Of a DNA stretch of 64,000 nucleotides, positions 12,630-34,690 are shown in pieces. This DNA is from Hydractinia symbiolongicarpus (Eukaryota > Cnidaria > Hydrozoa > Anthoathecata > Hydractiniidae). Within the stretch, counting starts at the first letter, position 1, and every line of letters starts with the position of its first letter. Below the pieces are notes generated by a model, which was not told the DNA's origin, made no database searches, and worked only from the letters and a program-made list of their open reading frames with translations. The DNA is taken from contig NC_079883.1 in assembly GCF_029227915.1 (NCBI RefSeq), positions 24,552,001 through 24,616,000 on the forward strand. The letters run 5' to 3'. The position numbers and the translations under genes were made by a program.

Positions 12630-13055
12630 TCAGTAGGATGTAGTTGCTAGAAATGTTGACGAGAATGTCGGCCGAGAATGTTGATCGATTTGCCCCGGGC
12701 TTAATTGCAAATAAAAAAGTTTTTTATTGACGAATTTGAATTGTAAACATTGCATTGACATATTCAAATGTTTTTGAACGATGTTTCGAACGTTTTAACG
12801 TTCGGACTTCACAGAGTTTGTAGATGTTGGAATGCTGGATGCCCTCAAAAGCGTTTAATCGTAACATCCAACCTTAGCTTTATCCAACAATGTTCATTCA
12901 TTCATTAGCACATGCTCTACTCATTCATTTCAAACTAAACATGGCGGCGGCAGAATACATGCTCCTTCCGATTATTTTATCAGAATTCAAAATTTTCAAA
13001 ATATTTTTAAAATGTGCAAACCAACATTTCATCCAACATCACAAAAAATGGTTTA
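12630..13055. repeat. Second block of TGTTGATC/TGTTGGATG-like words
   Basis: Includes AATGTTGACGAGAATG and GAATGTTGATCGATTTGCC near 12650-12690, resembling AATGTTGACTCGATTTGC in the 9.8-10.6 kb block. It then has several AACATCCAAC/TGTTGGA words to about 13050. It looks like a diverged member of the same word-rich repeat. No gene is present. Confidence 0.35.
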
Positions 13056-13099
13056 CCCCGGCCTATGAATAAACAAGTTCGTTTTTCTCTCAGTGGACA

Positions 13100-13560
13100 G
13101 TGAGAAATGTGAAAAAAAAAAAACCTAAAGGGAATTAATTTTCGCGAAAATTAGTTCCCGCGAAAATTAATGGGAAACATGCTACTTGCAAATTTCACAA
13201 AATTTATTTCCTTTTTAAAAAACGATTCAACTGCAGCATTTTTTATTTTACGTCTCCTCTACACAAACCCTTAAAAAACGCCATAAAGTGAGAAACAAAT
13301 TCTTTTTTCACGAAACTTATGGTAAATCCGAAAAATATGTTAAATAATTTTTTTTTGGCTGTCAGGAACTTTAAACAGAATGTGTTGTTGGGCTTGTTGT
13401 TTCTTTCATAACGTACTAAGAACTAAGTTTAATTCAATATTTTTTTTTGGGGGGAGGGGGATGGGGGCGAACAAAAGCGATATCGAACACTGTTGGTTTT
13501 AAAAAACTTTAATAAAAAAATTACTGTTGATCAGGTGTTTCCTCGATTCTTCAACTCAAC
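13100..13560. other. Non-coding stretch with a TTCGCGAAAATTA palindromic motif
   Basis: At 13140-13175 the phrases TTTTCGCGAAAATTAGTT and CCCGCGAAAATTAATGGG follow each other. Variants of this motif recur near 14115-14235, 20640-20750, 23548-23650, 34810-34870, 35530-35585 and 53815-53945. A G-rich run is at about 13450. Nothing coding is seen. Confidence 0.4.
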
Positions 13561-13574
13561 GTTGTTTATTGGTT

Positions 13575-13720
13575 GGTACCGTCTGTTACCCTTGTGACTG
13601 AGTGTCAGTGCTGAAGATTATAGGTTCAATCCTTGGTAGAGTCAGATTATAGAGTTGCACGGCTTCGTAGCTCAAATGGGTGCTTTAAATACTCTAGGAC
13701 CTCCATCGCAGGATCCTTAT
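13575..13720 (+). repeat. tRNA-like / possible SINE fragment
   Basis: GGTTCAATCC at about 13624 resembles a pol III B box, with a TGACTGAGTG-type A-box-like phrase some 35 bp before it. About 40 bp later GTAGCTCAAATGGGT looks like a second A box. No full cloverleaf can be folded by eye. It may be a decayed tRNA-derived SINE; the evidence is weak. Confidence 0.25.
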
Positions 13721-14915
13721 TAAAAAAAGTATAATTAGAAACTGAAGAAGCCATCCTGGAAAAATAATGATAATAATAACTGGTGGTTTGTTTTAGCCAT
13801 CTTTCATTTTCTACACGCTTTTCTTTTATAGGAATACGCTTTATAAGTATATTAGAACCAATTTATCTCCTTAATAGCAGCAAATCATATTGTCTGTCAT
13901 ATTGAGCCTCGTGAACATTAACGATCAGGTCTATTTGAGCCTCTATTTGGTTGGCTTGAAGTTGCTTAAGTTTTATTCTTTCACAGGCTCAACTGTTCCT
14001 ACTTTCGGCTTGACGATCTACTTAAGTGTTGTCAAAATTTACGTGTTTACGTGCTCAGTTAGGCTGGTGCGCCAAACAAGATCAAACTCAATGAACCGTT
14101 GCTTATTTTGAGTTGATTAATTTTCGCAAATATTAGTTTTAGCAAATTATATCCATATTCGCGAAAATCTGTATGCCCAAAAAATCATGGAAAGTTCAAT
14201 TCGCGAAAAATATATCTTCGCGAAATTACTAGAAATGACTGAAATGTTTTAGTTTTGCTCAGTATTTTTCTTTTTAGAGTTGGTCAGTCTCTGTGATATG
14301 AGCAATCTCAATAAATAGCCATGAAATATATATATATTAAAATAAAAAAATATACTAGTCGTTAAAAAATTCTTCGCAAAAAAGCCTAAAATAGTTCATT
14401 TACGAAAAAAAATCGCCGTGAAATATTTCAACATGAGTGAAGCGTGAAAATTAATAAAGCACTTTTTACTATGCGCGTAACATTCAAAAGGCCAATTCTC
14501 AAAGAAAGACAACCACAAGCTCTTATTTAATTAATCAGACTTTCTCAATCACAATATCATGCTTTATCACATAGAAGGTAGGGATAAAAGTTTATTTCGA
14601 AGAATGGCTTTTATCGCTGTAAAGATATGTTGTTTTATTTTCTGTACTTTCACACCTTTTTGTCATTACTTCTTAGAAGTAAATATAGAATTTACCAGCT
14701 TAACAGCTCTCAGAAGACAAAATAAAAATTTGGACTGAATTATTAGTCGGACTAAATTGTAGTCAGACAAAATTATTAATCGGACATAATTTTACTCACA
14801 TCCAAAAAAAATAGTTAATTTTGTCTGACTTTGTCCGATAACCATAACTGGTTACATCTCTCCTGATATTTTTTTATTTAGCAGGCTAAAGTACAAAAAA
14901 CCACACTAACTCTAT
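13721..14915. other. Intergenic DNA with TTCGCGAA-type motifs
   Basis: No supported gene. TTCGCAAATATTAG, ATTCGCGAAAA and CTTCGCGAAATTAC occur between 14115 and 14230. A 14-bp inverted repeat, GTCAGACAAAATTA against TAATTTTGTCTGAC, lies at about 14752 and 14816. The rest is simple AT-rich sequence. Confidence 0.35.
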
Positions 14916-15122
14916 CTGATTTTATACGAGTTGTGAATATTTACACAGTTCTGTTACGGAGGTAGAATGGTTCTGCATAATATGTGCGCATCCCGACACA
15001 CAAGCAAGAAATCCAGCTGATTTTGTACGAGTTGTGAATGTTTACACAGTCCTCTCACGGAGGTAAATGGTTCTGCATAATATACGCGCATCCCGACAGG
15101 CAAAAAAACCCAGTTGATTTTA
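14916..15122. repeat. Tandem duplication, period about 100 bp
   Basis: Two clear copies (from 14916 and 15017) share GAGTTGTGAATNTTTACACAG, ACGGAGGTA, ATGGTTCTGCATAATAT and GCGCATCCCGACA. A third copy begins near 15113 and breaks off. The copies differ by scattered substitutions and small indels. Confidence 0.75.
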
Positions 15123-16256
15123 TAAAATCGCAATAAAATGAACGGCAAGTATATTAAAATTAGCAAGATTCTAACAACTTCCTTCTAGGGTTGCTTAGGA
15201 TTTTCATAGCTACTGATCTAAAGAGAAGAATGGGTACTGGGTTACCAACAAGAAACACAAACAATACTCTTTAAGGTGGTTTATTTTATCGGTTTAAGAA
15301 AAAAATTGGATGAAGAAATTTTAGTGTATAAAATGTTTCAAAATAATAAACACAAAATATGTAATTATAAAACGCGAAATTTAAATAATTTAACAAATAT
15401 ATATATATACAATGTTTAATACAAAAAACAAAAATCAATTATTTTTACAGAGTTGGAAAAATAACAAAACTGTGAATAGTTTTCAGAAAACTTAAATTTG
15501 ACGATATTTTAAAATATTGCTCAGACAATTTTCTCGAAACAATAAGCACCTTCAATTAAATACACTTATAAAACTGCTAAAACGCAAGGACACTTTCCAA
15601 TCTATATAAACTGAAGGGCACAGTAACACGATGAAGATCATGAAATGTCTGACCTCTTCTTGACCAGATCAAATATTTCCTCTTTTCCTTAATTTTATCA
15701 TATTTTGTCCAATTTTAGTCGAAAAACAAGATAAGTGCCCACCCACCACCCCCCCCCCCCCCCCCCTAAAAAAACGCTAACAGCTTTTTCTAATGCTTTA
15801 AAATCACGTAAATTGATCTTAAAGACAATTTACTGTGCTTGCGTATGTTGAGAATAATTCGCAATCTGATTACCAATTTCGTTTGCACATCTGGAAATTT
15901 AATTTGATCTAACAAGATTTCGCAAAGTTTTCTCTTTTTAAAGCAGCCACAAAAACTATCTCTGGCAGTCTCTCAATTTAGGTACGTACGCAAACATTCC
16001 ATCATTCCGATTACAATTTTAACATTATCTATGCTTACTGATCAAAAAGATTGTTGCTGAAGAAAACAAAACAATCATTTCTTGTATTCGATTCATTAGC
16101 TTGTTGATCATTTGCTGTATTCGTGCGCTAAAAAGATACTTCTAATTAAAAAATAAAAACTAAGGAATGTTATCAGTAAGATCTTCCACCGCCACAGCAA
16201 CTGGTAGAAGATATTCTCGTAACTTGTTCATGCTTTTTTATAAGCACTCCTCCCAA
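15123..16256. other. Intergenic stretch with an 18-base C run
   Basis: No gene is recognised. An uninterrupted run of 18 C residues lies at 15749-15766. The right part is the 3' flank of the minus-strand LRR gene. Confidence 0.4.
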
Positions 16257-19200
16257 TTAGCATGTAAACAAGCGCTTCATTCTTCTCATAGTCCTCATAA
16301 ACCTACCATTATGTCTCTTTCGAAATTTGTAAGAATGATCTCCAACCCAGTCCTCTATCTTGATGTCATATACATAAACATTCGCCGCTTGATTTTTCTT
16401 CAAATACGCTTCATTTTTCATTGAAAACGATTCTTTCGCGTTCACTGCACACTCGTGAGAACATGCAAAACCACATAAAGGGATATGGTTATATCCAAAC
16501 AGCGAGTCAATCACATTCTGATAGCGCCAGGCTAAAGTATACCAAAACATTCTTATTATAAAACCACTTGCGATTATGGTTGGTTGTGTTGATAGAAAAA
16601 TCTATCCGTCTGATTCGAGAATATTCTGCACACCCTAGAGACTCATAAAAAATAAATAATTTTTTCCTCGCATAAATCTCATAAATTCTATTCAAATTTT
16701 TAAATGCAAAAATGAAAAAAGGAGCTATTAAGAAATACGAAAACGTTTTGTTCGAAAATATAAAATAATTTTCCATGATTCCATGACATATAAAAAAACT
16801 ACAAGACGAGTCAAATCAACTTACATTCCTCTCTGAGTACACCTTTACCACAATGATCGCAACAATTAACAATATTTAGAGCATCAAATAAAATTTTAAC
16901 CAACGTATGTGGCACGCCCAGCAAATCAAAATTATCAACATTCGAGACATGCAAAGACTTTACAACAGATACCGCTGAACACATGCGCAATGACATACAT
17001 GAACGGACATGCATGTCTTGCGTATCGTTATTGCCTTTAACTAACTTTTGTTGCCATGGATGGTCAATATTGAAGTCAAATTTATTGTCATGTCGGCTTA
17101 AAACTTTCAAGTTCGGCATGTGCAAAAGAAACAGAGGAAGAGCTTGGAATTTGTTATTAAAAAGTTTCAACACTTCAAGTTTTTGGCAAAGTCTTAAAGT
17201 TGAGGGCAGCGAATCGTATGCATTTCCTTCTAGATTGAGATGTTTTAGTTCCCGGAACACACCAATATAATGTGGAAGGGATGTCCGTTTTTTGAATTTC
17301 CCTTCATCCTGTCTGCGTGACTCATCGTAAGTCAGTGATAAATCCAATTTTTCAACATTACGTAGATGCCACATCTAACAACAAGAGAGAGATAACTATT
17401 AAAAACACACAAAAATACTTATTTTCACTTTTTCTATTCTTTGTTTATTCATCGATTATACAATCTTTAATCCGGTGAAATGCAAACAGTTTAGAATGAT
17501 ACACAGCTCACCTTTGGAGGAATCTTATTAAATTTCCATTCAATGTGAACAACCCAACGATTGGGCCAATAGGGCTCCTCTTCTGAAAATGTTTCTGTAA
17601 CATGAAGAGAAACAAATAACTAACATACATTCGTAACACTTGCAAAGCTCCAAATTTCCAACAAGAATACTTTGAATCATACATGTATTAACTTAATTAA
17701 AAAATTCGAGACTAAAACATTTTAAACAAAGATTTTGGACACAATTTCAAAAAACATTGAACTAGACAGTAAAAAGATGGTGATTGTCAAGTATCACTAA
17801 AGTATCAAAAGAAGATTAATGAGCATAGTGACTTAAAAGGAGGCCCGAAGATAGTACTAATACTAAAAACCACAACACTTTTTGGATTGTTTAGGGAATT
17901 AAGTAGCATGAATAATAAAAAAAACCCAGGCACATAGAAATTTGGAATTTAATTCTCAGAAGCACATTTGCCCGAAAATAACAATGTCCTCAATTTCCAG
18001 TGATCAATGTATTGTTTTCTTTATTTCATTTTAGGTGGAAAATTTAAATCTGGCAATACAAGGTTTTCTTTTACATACAATTCTCACAGAGTACTTCTTA
18101 TACAGTTTAAAACCAACTGGCAAAAAATACTTTCTGAATGTAAACAAAAAATATTGTTTATACCAGTTTGTTGCAAAACAAAAAAGCTTGTGTTTTAATA
18201 AAATGTGCTTTGCTATTGAGAGTTGATATTCTTTCAAACTGATTTTTTCACAATTGATACCCTTTATGTTTCCACTACAAGCAGCAAACAATATCTCTTA
18301 CTACCTTTTTCTTGAAGTTCTTTCTTTAAATCAGGTTTATCAGATGTCTCCTTCATGATTCTGTAAAACTCAGCAGTCAATGCAATCATATGAATAAGAT
18401 CCTCTTCAGTTTCGATAAAAAGTATTATCTAAAGATAAACATGTACAAAAATTTAATTTTCACTTGCCTCCATAAATTGTATTGTGAAATTGTAATTATC
18501 ATGCAAAGATGATAAAAAAGGAATACAGGAATTAATTAAATAGGAAGAGACAAATTTTTCAAAAAAAAAAGAATCACCCAATACACCCTACAAAAGGTAG
18601 GAGAGTTTTCAAGTTTATAAGTGGCATTTCCCCAAATGCCACTTATAAACTTGGAAAAACTAAGCACTTAAGGAAATCAAATATTACTGATGTACACATT
18701 AACAAACTTCATCCATATGCTATTAAAGATCATAGAATGTGATTATGCTACATCGTTTTATGATTTGATCATGTCATGCCATGGTATTACCATGTTTGAG
18801 TTAACCTAAAAGGACAGCTTAATTTAAATAACCTTTCTTTCAACATAATCCTTTACTTTATTTAATTTCTTTAAAACTTTTGTTTCATGAATTTTTCTAT
18901 TGTTTATGATTGATATTTTTTATATTTTGTAACTATCAGAACACTTCATACATCATCATGGTGCAGCAGCTGGAAAAATAAATAAACATGTTGCAAATGT
19001 CTTGTTTTGGTATGGTAGCAATTAACCTCATTTTAAAATGCTAACAATAATTAAAAAAACAACCATATGTGGCATAAGTTCAAAAATATTTTATTGCATT
19101 CAAAGTCTTTTAGTACGAATTATAAGAAAAAATGATTGATTTACATTTGTGATGAACTGGGCTCAGCTAGATTGACTTTTGTTGAACAGCGAATATTGTT

Positions 19201-21576
19201 ATTGATAGAAACAGACTCACTAGTTTTAACACAGGGTTTTCAATGTGTAGTTTAGGAATTCTCTAAATTTCTGGATTTCTGTAGTTCAGAAAAAAAATTT
19301 GCTGTATCCAAATTGGGTCTTTTGTTAGAATCTTTAAGAAGACATAGCATGGTGAAATCTTATTTATTTAGTAGATCCAACAAAATTGGTGCCATATTCT
19401 GAATCCAATAGTTAGCATTGTTAGGAATTGGAAAAATTTAGGTTCAATTTCAATTGGAAAATACCTCATATAGCAATTAAAAACACTGGATTACACCATC
19501 CCATGGTCTTTTCATTCAGATAATGTGCTATTATTTATTAAGATACCCACTTGGTTATGTTCATGTTTCTTTAATACTCACTACCTCTATCTCACATTTA
19601 ACTCACACAAAATATGCAAATATCTTATGTAAAATGTTTTTAATTTTACTCCGTAATCTTTTAAAATAATTGGTCTTTTTTTAGCTTTTTCAGAGATAAA
19701 CTTTCCCTTAAATATGTAAGGCAGGCCCAAAAATTCAAAAAACATAGCCATGATGTGCACCATGAAACACTTACAATATTAAATATGATAACTTGTGCAT
19801 CATTAATTGGGGCTTTGGGGCACTATTTTAGTGGCACTCACAGCTGACATTTTAAAGTGAAACTCCATAATACACCTTTTCACAGTTGAGTTAAAATAAC
19901 ATACACTTATTATATCCAACTCAAGTTATTTGTACAACTAATTGCATCGTACAAATCATCTTAAATCATAACTTCAATATTAAAACTGAAAACGACCTTT
20001 CCTTTTTACCAAAAATACCCACTGCTGTGGGCTGGCAAACGTGTTTGTTTGGTGCCGGTAAGCCCATACGCCATAAAAAGTGCAGGCGTTTTCGGGCGAG
20101 TTCAGCGATTTGAAGAAAATATAAGTATTCGCCCGTAAAAACCTGCATAGACCCAAAACACTCAAAGATTCACCACAAATCATTTAAAAAACTATAAAGA
20201 TTAAAATAAACTTAGTTATGTGATAGCGAAGTTCTAAAAAGAACTGTTTTTGATGGTTTTTGATTAGATTTATATACCTGATAAATAACTTATAGATAAA
20301 CTTTATTAACTCCTTTCTCCTCCAACTGTTGTTGACATGGTATGTTATAATGAACTACATTTCTGGAATCTATACAGGCGAGTTCGGGTGATTTCGGGAA
20401 AGTGCGGGCAGTTTCGGAGAACAACCACCAATTTAATTCAAAAAGTCTCCAAACTCGCCCTTATATATGAAGGCGTTTGAGGCTTACCGGCACCCTCTCC
20501 TCTATGTCAAAAGTTGCGATCAAGAGTTGGTTGGATGACTCCAGCACCAAATGGTTGTCTGTCTAATATACCTTAAGTAGATTAATTTTTTGTGAAGACT
20601 TATTTCTGCAAGGCAAAAAACAAAATGCATTTTTTAATATATATTTTCGCGAATCAGTCAATTTCAGACATTTGATGAAAATCAATTTTCGCGAACTGGT
20701 ATCAGATATAATTCACAAAAATTTTTATTGTGAATGGTCTATTTTTCAATACAAAAATACATACCCATTGTTGAGAAAAAGTATGTACATATATATATCA
20801 GTCAGGGTAAACACCTAATTAGGCAGCATGACCTACTTAGGCGAGTTAGTTAGGCAACGCGATGTAGTTTAATTAGGCTACCCATAGTCTAACTAGGCGA
20901 ACATAAATTTTCTGTTGTAAATACGTCGAAATCATTGCGTTTCGCAATACAATATTTATGTGAATCAAATCTGTCCATTTTGCAGATAGTTTTGACCAAT
21001 TATGGTCTTATTTGCATCACACATTGTTAGCTTATGGCCAAAACCTTGTGTGGCACTATTTGTTGTTTTAAATAATGGATTTTAACCATTCACGTCGCAG
21101 GGAAAAATAAATATATATGCTGTATATGCATTATCTCAGAGAAGACAAAAAACAGAATATTGACATTGCCAACTATCTTCATTTCAAAGCCAAAGCCAGG
21201 AAAGCAATTAGTGGAATTGGCGAACGGTTTGCAAAGATATATGCAAAATGTTCAAAAAAGCAGAAAAACGCAGGAAAGAAAACTTATTATTAAGACTTGC
21301 TAATAGACAGTTTTATACCTTTTTCAAGTTATCTTCTTTGTTACTAGATTTCTCATGAAGATATATTTCCCCTCTTATCCACTTTAGAAGTAGGTGTACG
21401 TTAACTTTTAGCGCATATTTTTTCACCACATCATCACTGTCTCCATCATCAACATTATTTCCTCTTTCTTCTGCTGGTATTTTTTGGTTAAAATTAAGAA
21501 CCTTACTGACCCACCATGTTGATAGAAAATTTTTGATTTTAATAGTAACACAATTATGTGCTGAAATTTCTTCCAT
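16257..21576 (-). CDS. Leucine-rich-repeat protein with C-terminal Cys module, five exons
   Basis: Predicted 429-residue intracellular LRR protein. Minus-strand exons in reading order are 21319-21576, 18305-18428, 17512-17594, 16825-17374 and 16257-16531. Junction phases agree at every intron (0, 1, 0, 1). The N-terminal 127 residues contain no LRR and are of unknown role. LRRs start around residue 159 (VEKLDLSLTYDE) and continue through LKHLNLEGNAYDSLPS, LEVLKLFNNKFQALP and LKVLSRHDNKFD. After the repeats come C326, C327 and C330, then HIPLCGFACSHECA with C358, C362 and C366. This Cys pattern resembles the tail of small LRRC proteins such as LRRC28 or LRRC58 and may bind zinc. The last 30 residues are very basic. 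Exon 1 is head-to-head with YIPF3. I cannot name the orthologue. Confidence 0.8.
18605..18660. repeat. Near-perfect 25-bp-stem hairpin inside LRR intron 1
   Basis: The arms GTTTTCAAGTTTATAAGTGG and CATTT are followed by a CCCC loop and then AAATGCCACTTATAAACTTG and GAAAAC. Pairing is complete except for one extra C in the right arm. It could be a tiny foldback element or the stem of a small-RNA precursor. No expression can be inferred. Confidence 0.75.
19590..19740. repeat. Dispersed repeat, copy 1 (partner at 27650-27870)
   Basis: Shares an ordered series of phrases with 27.65-27.87 kb: ACAAAATATGCAAAT, CTTATG, CTCCGTAATCTTTT, AAATAATTGGTC, AGCT, CAGAG and AAGGCAGGCC. The two copies have diverged by substitutions and indels. 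It lies in intron 1 of the LRR gene. Confidence 0.6.
20051..20497. repeat. GGTGCCGRTAAGCC MITE, copy A (about 447 bp)
   Basis: The left end GGTGCCGGTAAGCCCATACG and the right end GGCTTACCGGCACCCTC are inverted repeats. The interior contains AAAACTCGCC/GGCGAGTTCGGG blocks and TTATAGATAAACTTTATTA. It is homologous along its length to the copy at 22.7-23.16 kb. It is non-coding and lies inside LRR intron 1. Confidence 0.8.
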
Positions 21577-22330
21577 TTCTACTTAATATTACAAAATTTT
21601 TAACATCAAACAAGAAACATTATTATGTTTTTCCGTCTGATGATTTGTATTTTCACAACATGAGGATACCATCTTTGTATATATCGGTTTCGAAATCTAA
21701 ATATAATTTTCGCTTGATCAGGTCTTTTTGCTGCGAACCAATCCCCTTATTTTTCTAAGAAAAAAGGAATAATGCAAGCAAAGCACAAACCGTGCACAAA
21801 TTTTACCGTGTGCTTTTAATCGCGTTAAAATTGGAAATTCATAGAAATTTTAAAATGTAAGCTTAAAATCCCTAATTCCTTATTATGCAACTGTATACAC
21901 ATGGGTAGACAATTTTATCCTCAAGGCTGATTGTTAGTTTGACCCTGTAAGGCCAGATAGAAAAAGATATTTTTAAAAAAATCCACTCTGATGCGTTGTA
22001 ATATGCTGAAATAGCTCATTATGCGCAAGCTTCAGGAGCTTTCCCCAAGACCCGGCTGTACTACTGACGCTTAGCAAAAAATGTGCGTATATTTCGCGTC
22101 GCTTAAAAATTCGTCGAAGGAAAAAAAAGAATTGTTGGTCTCTTAAAATAAGTTTACAAAAATTTAGGTGACTTGAAATAAAACTAACTTGATGATTTTT
22201 GAGTAAACAAATCGCTACATTTTAAATTTGTGCTTCCGCATTAGGGCTGGGGGCTGTGTAATGACACAAGCACGGCGAATAATTTTTGTGTCGACTTGAC
22301 ACGAAACCATTCCACGAAAAACGGCCCAAG
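21577..22330. promoter_or_regulatory. Shared 5' region of the divergent LRR and YIPF3 genes
   Basis: The minus-strand LRR start codon (21576) and the plus-strand YIPF3 start codon (22331) face away from each other across 754 bp. No other gene lies between them, so both promoters must lie here unless distant upstream non-coding exons exist. AAGATGGC directly at the YIPF3 start resembles the YY1-type motif often found at animal start sites. No TATA box was assigned. Confidence 0.5.
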
Positions 22331-32827
<10,497 letters not shown>

Positions 32828-33209
32828 TTCTCCTCCTTTTTTATTTTTTGTTTTGCTTCCTGTTCCTTGAAACGCTCTTGCCAGGCGTGGTAGAAAAGAG
32901 GACTGTGTACGCGTCTTAAAAGTGAAACTATTCATTGCTTGACGATAGTACTTTCCAGAACAGATGAATCCTATTTGCATGACTGGACCCAATTTCTGTC
33001 AGTTTACCAGTACTTGTCATTAGTTTCCGTTTTTTAGAAGCAGCGTTGCTTCTCAGTCGAACAAAACGTGAAGCGGCTGTTCTTACACTGCAGACATCGT
33101 TACCAACCACCTTTGTGACGAATACGTGAGAAAGAAAGTTTGTAGCTGCATTTTAGATCAGGGTGTGTGTTTTGCATGAGGTAATCCCGGTTGTGATTTT
33201 GCCTTGCAG
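32828..33209. other. 3' flank of YIPF3
   Basis: No convincing coding sequence. It separates the YIPF3 stop from the exon-like frame that begins at 33210. Confidence 0.3.
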
Positions 33210-33493
33210 TGTGTTTCGTTCATCCAAATCAAGCTGACTCGATCTCTAAGTATAAATTGTTGCATGTGGAAATTTTTGGCCTCATCACTCTCACTTTTTT
33301 GCCCTGGTTTTTGCATTCGTGTTTGTTAACTGCCATAAGGAACAAAATGCACCTTGAAGTGAACCAAAAAGTAGTGTACTTAAAACAGGTAATTTTGATC
33401 AATTTAGATTTTATTTATTATACTATATTTTTCTTTACTTTACCATTGTATGTCTTATTGGTCTGGACAATATTGTCGATAGTTTTTATCTAA
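33210..33493 (+). CDS. Exon-like frame with two hydrophobic segments (possible alternative YIPF3 3' exon)
   Basis: Preceded by a good acceptor (CTTGCAG) and containing a possible donor (ACAG|GTAATT) at 33388. The frame encodes about 94 residues with two hydrophobic stretches: GLITLTFLPWFLHSCLL and, beyond the donor, a longer one ending IVFI and a stop. YIPF3 exon 8 contains GAAG|GTATGA at 32809-32810. Splicing from there would be phase 1 and would enter this frame correctly, replacing the last six YIPF3 residues by a membrane tail. No homologue is recognised, so it may equally be chance or an unrelated gene fragment. Confidence 0.25.
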
Positions 33494-34254
33494 CAGTGAA
33501 ATAAAGATGGAAATTAAAGGAATTTTTTTGCTACATTTTTAAACAAAGTAGCCCTCTCATAACTGTTGTCTGTAAATTCGGATTATGCTCAGAAAGTTGA
33601 TCCGTGTTTACCTTTTATGATATATTTTTGTTTTTGTGGTATATAACTTGTTTAATTGTATTTGTAAGTAGAATAATATTTATGAAGAAAAATATCCTTT
33701 TAACTTCTGCATTAAAATTTAGTTAAGTGCAACCTGTTGTCGTGGTTGGTTACACATATAATCTCGTGTGTGCCCATCTTCAATAAGACTTTTCTCATTA
33801 TGGTGGTGCACACGGTGGTCCATCTTTTGACATGCTGCCCTGTCAATTGACCGGCCACGACCAACTTGTGACATACCGTTAAAATGTATTTACATACATC
33901 AAGTCTGTGTGTTTAACGTAAACTACTTCCAATGAAGTGCTTCATTTTTTTATACAGCCATCTTTTATATAGCCAGCTGACATTAAATCAAGTCATGCAT
34001 TTCAAGTTTTTCGTGGGTAGCAAAAACAACACAACTTTGCAACTCTTGGTGCAAGACCAGAGCGTTGATTTTGTTTTCGTAACACAGGCTGACATGATCG
34101 ATTGGGGCAGGAAAGCACTTCTGGAGTGTTCAAAACTCATTTGAGCTACATAAACCTTTTTTTAAATTTTTGCCCAACTAAACGAAAGCATTATGTTGAA
34201 ATAAAAACCACAACCACTTGGACATGAGTAATCGTTCTACCAACTGGACTACTA

Positions 34255-34690
34255 ATCTCCATTTATCAAGTCTGTCCAATTTTAAGAAAAGCTGAATTTA
34301 TAAAATGGTATTTGTATTGATCATTAGTTTATTTGTTCAACCTCTTTAATCCTCCACAGTTGAGACTGGCCTGTCTTTAATATTTTAAAATTTAAAACAA
34401 TGTGTGTCAGTTGTTGGGTCTATCCAATCTTATAATGGTTAACCTTAATTTTGGAGTCCTTAGACTGACCTATGTCTTAACTATCTCTGAAAGGTGTCAA
34501 GTGTCAGCAGTCGAGCCTGTCCCTTTTTATGAGAGTCTTTCACAAGTGTCCTTTGTCAATAGTTGGGCCTATCCCATTATGTAACATTTCTAAAATTTCC
34601 TTTGGGCACAGTTGGGTCTGTCCCATCTCACGACACGGTTTTTAAAGCACGGGACTCTTTTCGTAATAGTTGATTCTGTACCAACTTAAG
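34255..34690. repeat. Degenerate tandem array, about 8 units of roughly 50 bp
   Basis: The phrase CAGTTGGGTCTGTCCCATCTTA and its variants recur near 34263, 34358, 34408, 34456, 34506, 34557, 34608 and 34665. The spacing is about 50 bp after the first gap. Units have diverged strongly, so the array is old. No open frame persists across units. Confidence 0.6.

Noticed and set aside
14752-14830. Inverted GTCAGACAAAATTA repeat as a transposon end pair
   Set aside because: Only 14 bp with about 50 bp between, no duplication and no further copies noticed.
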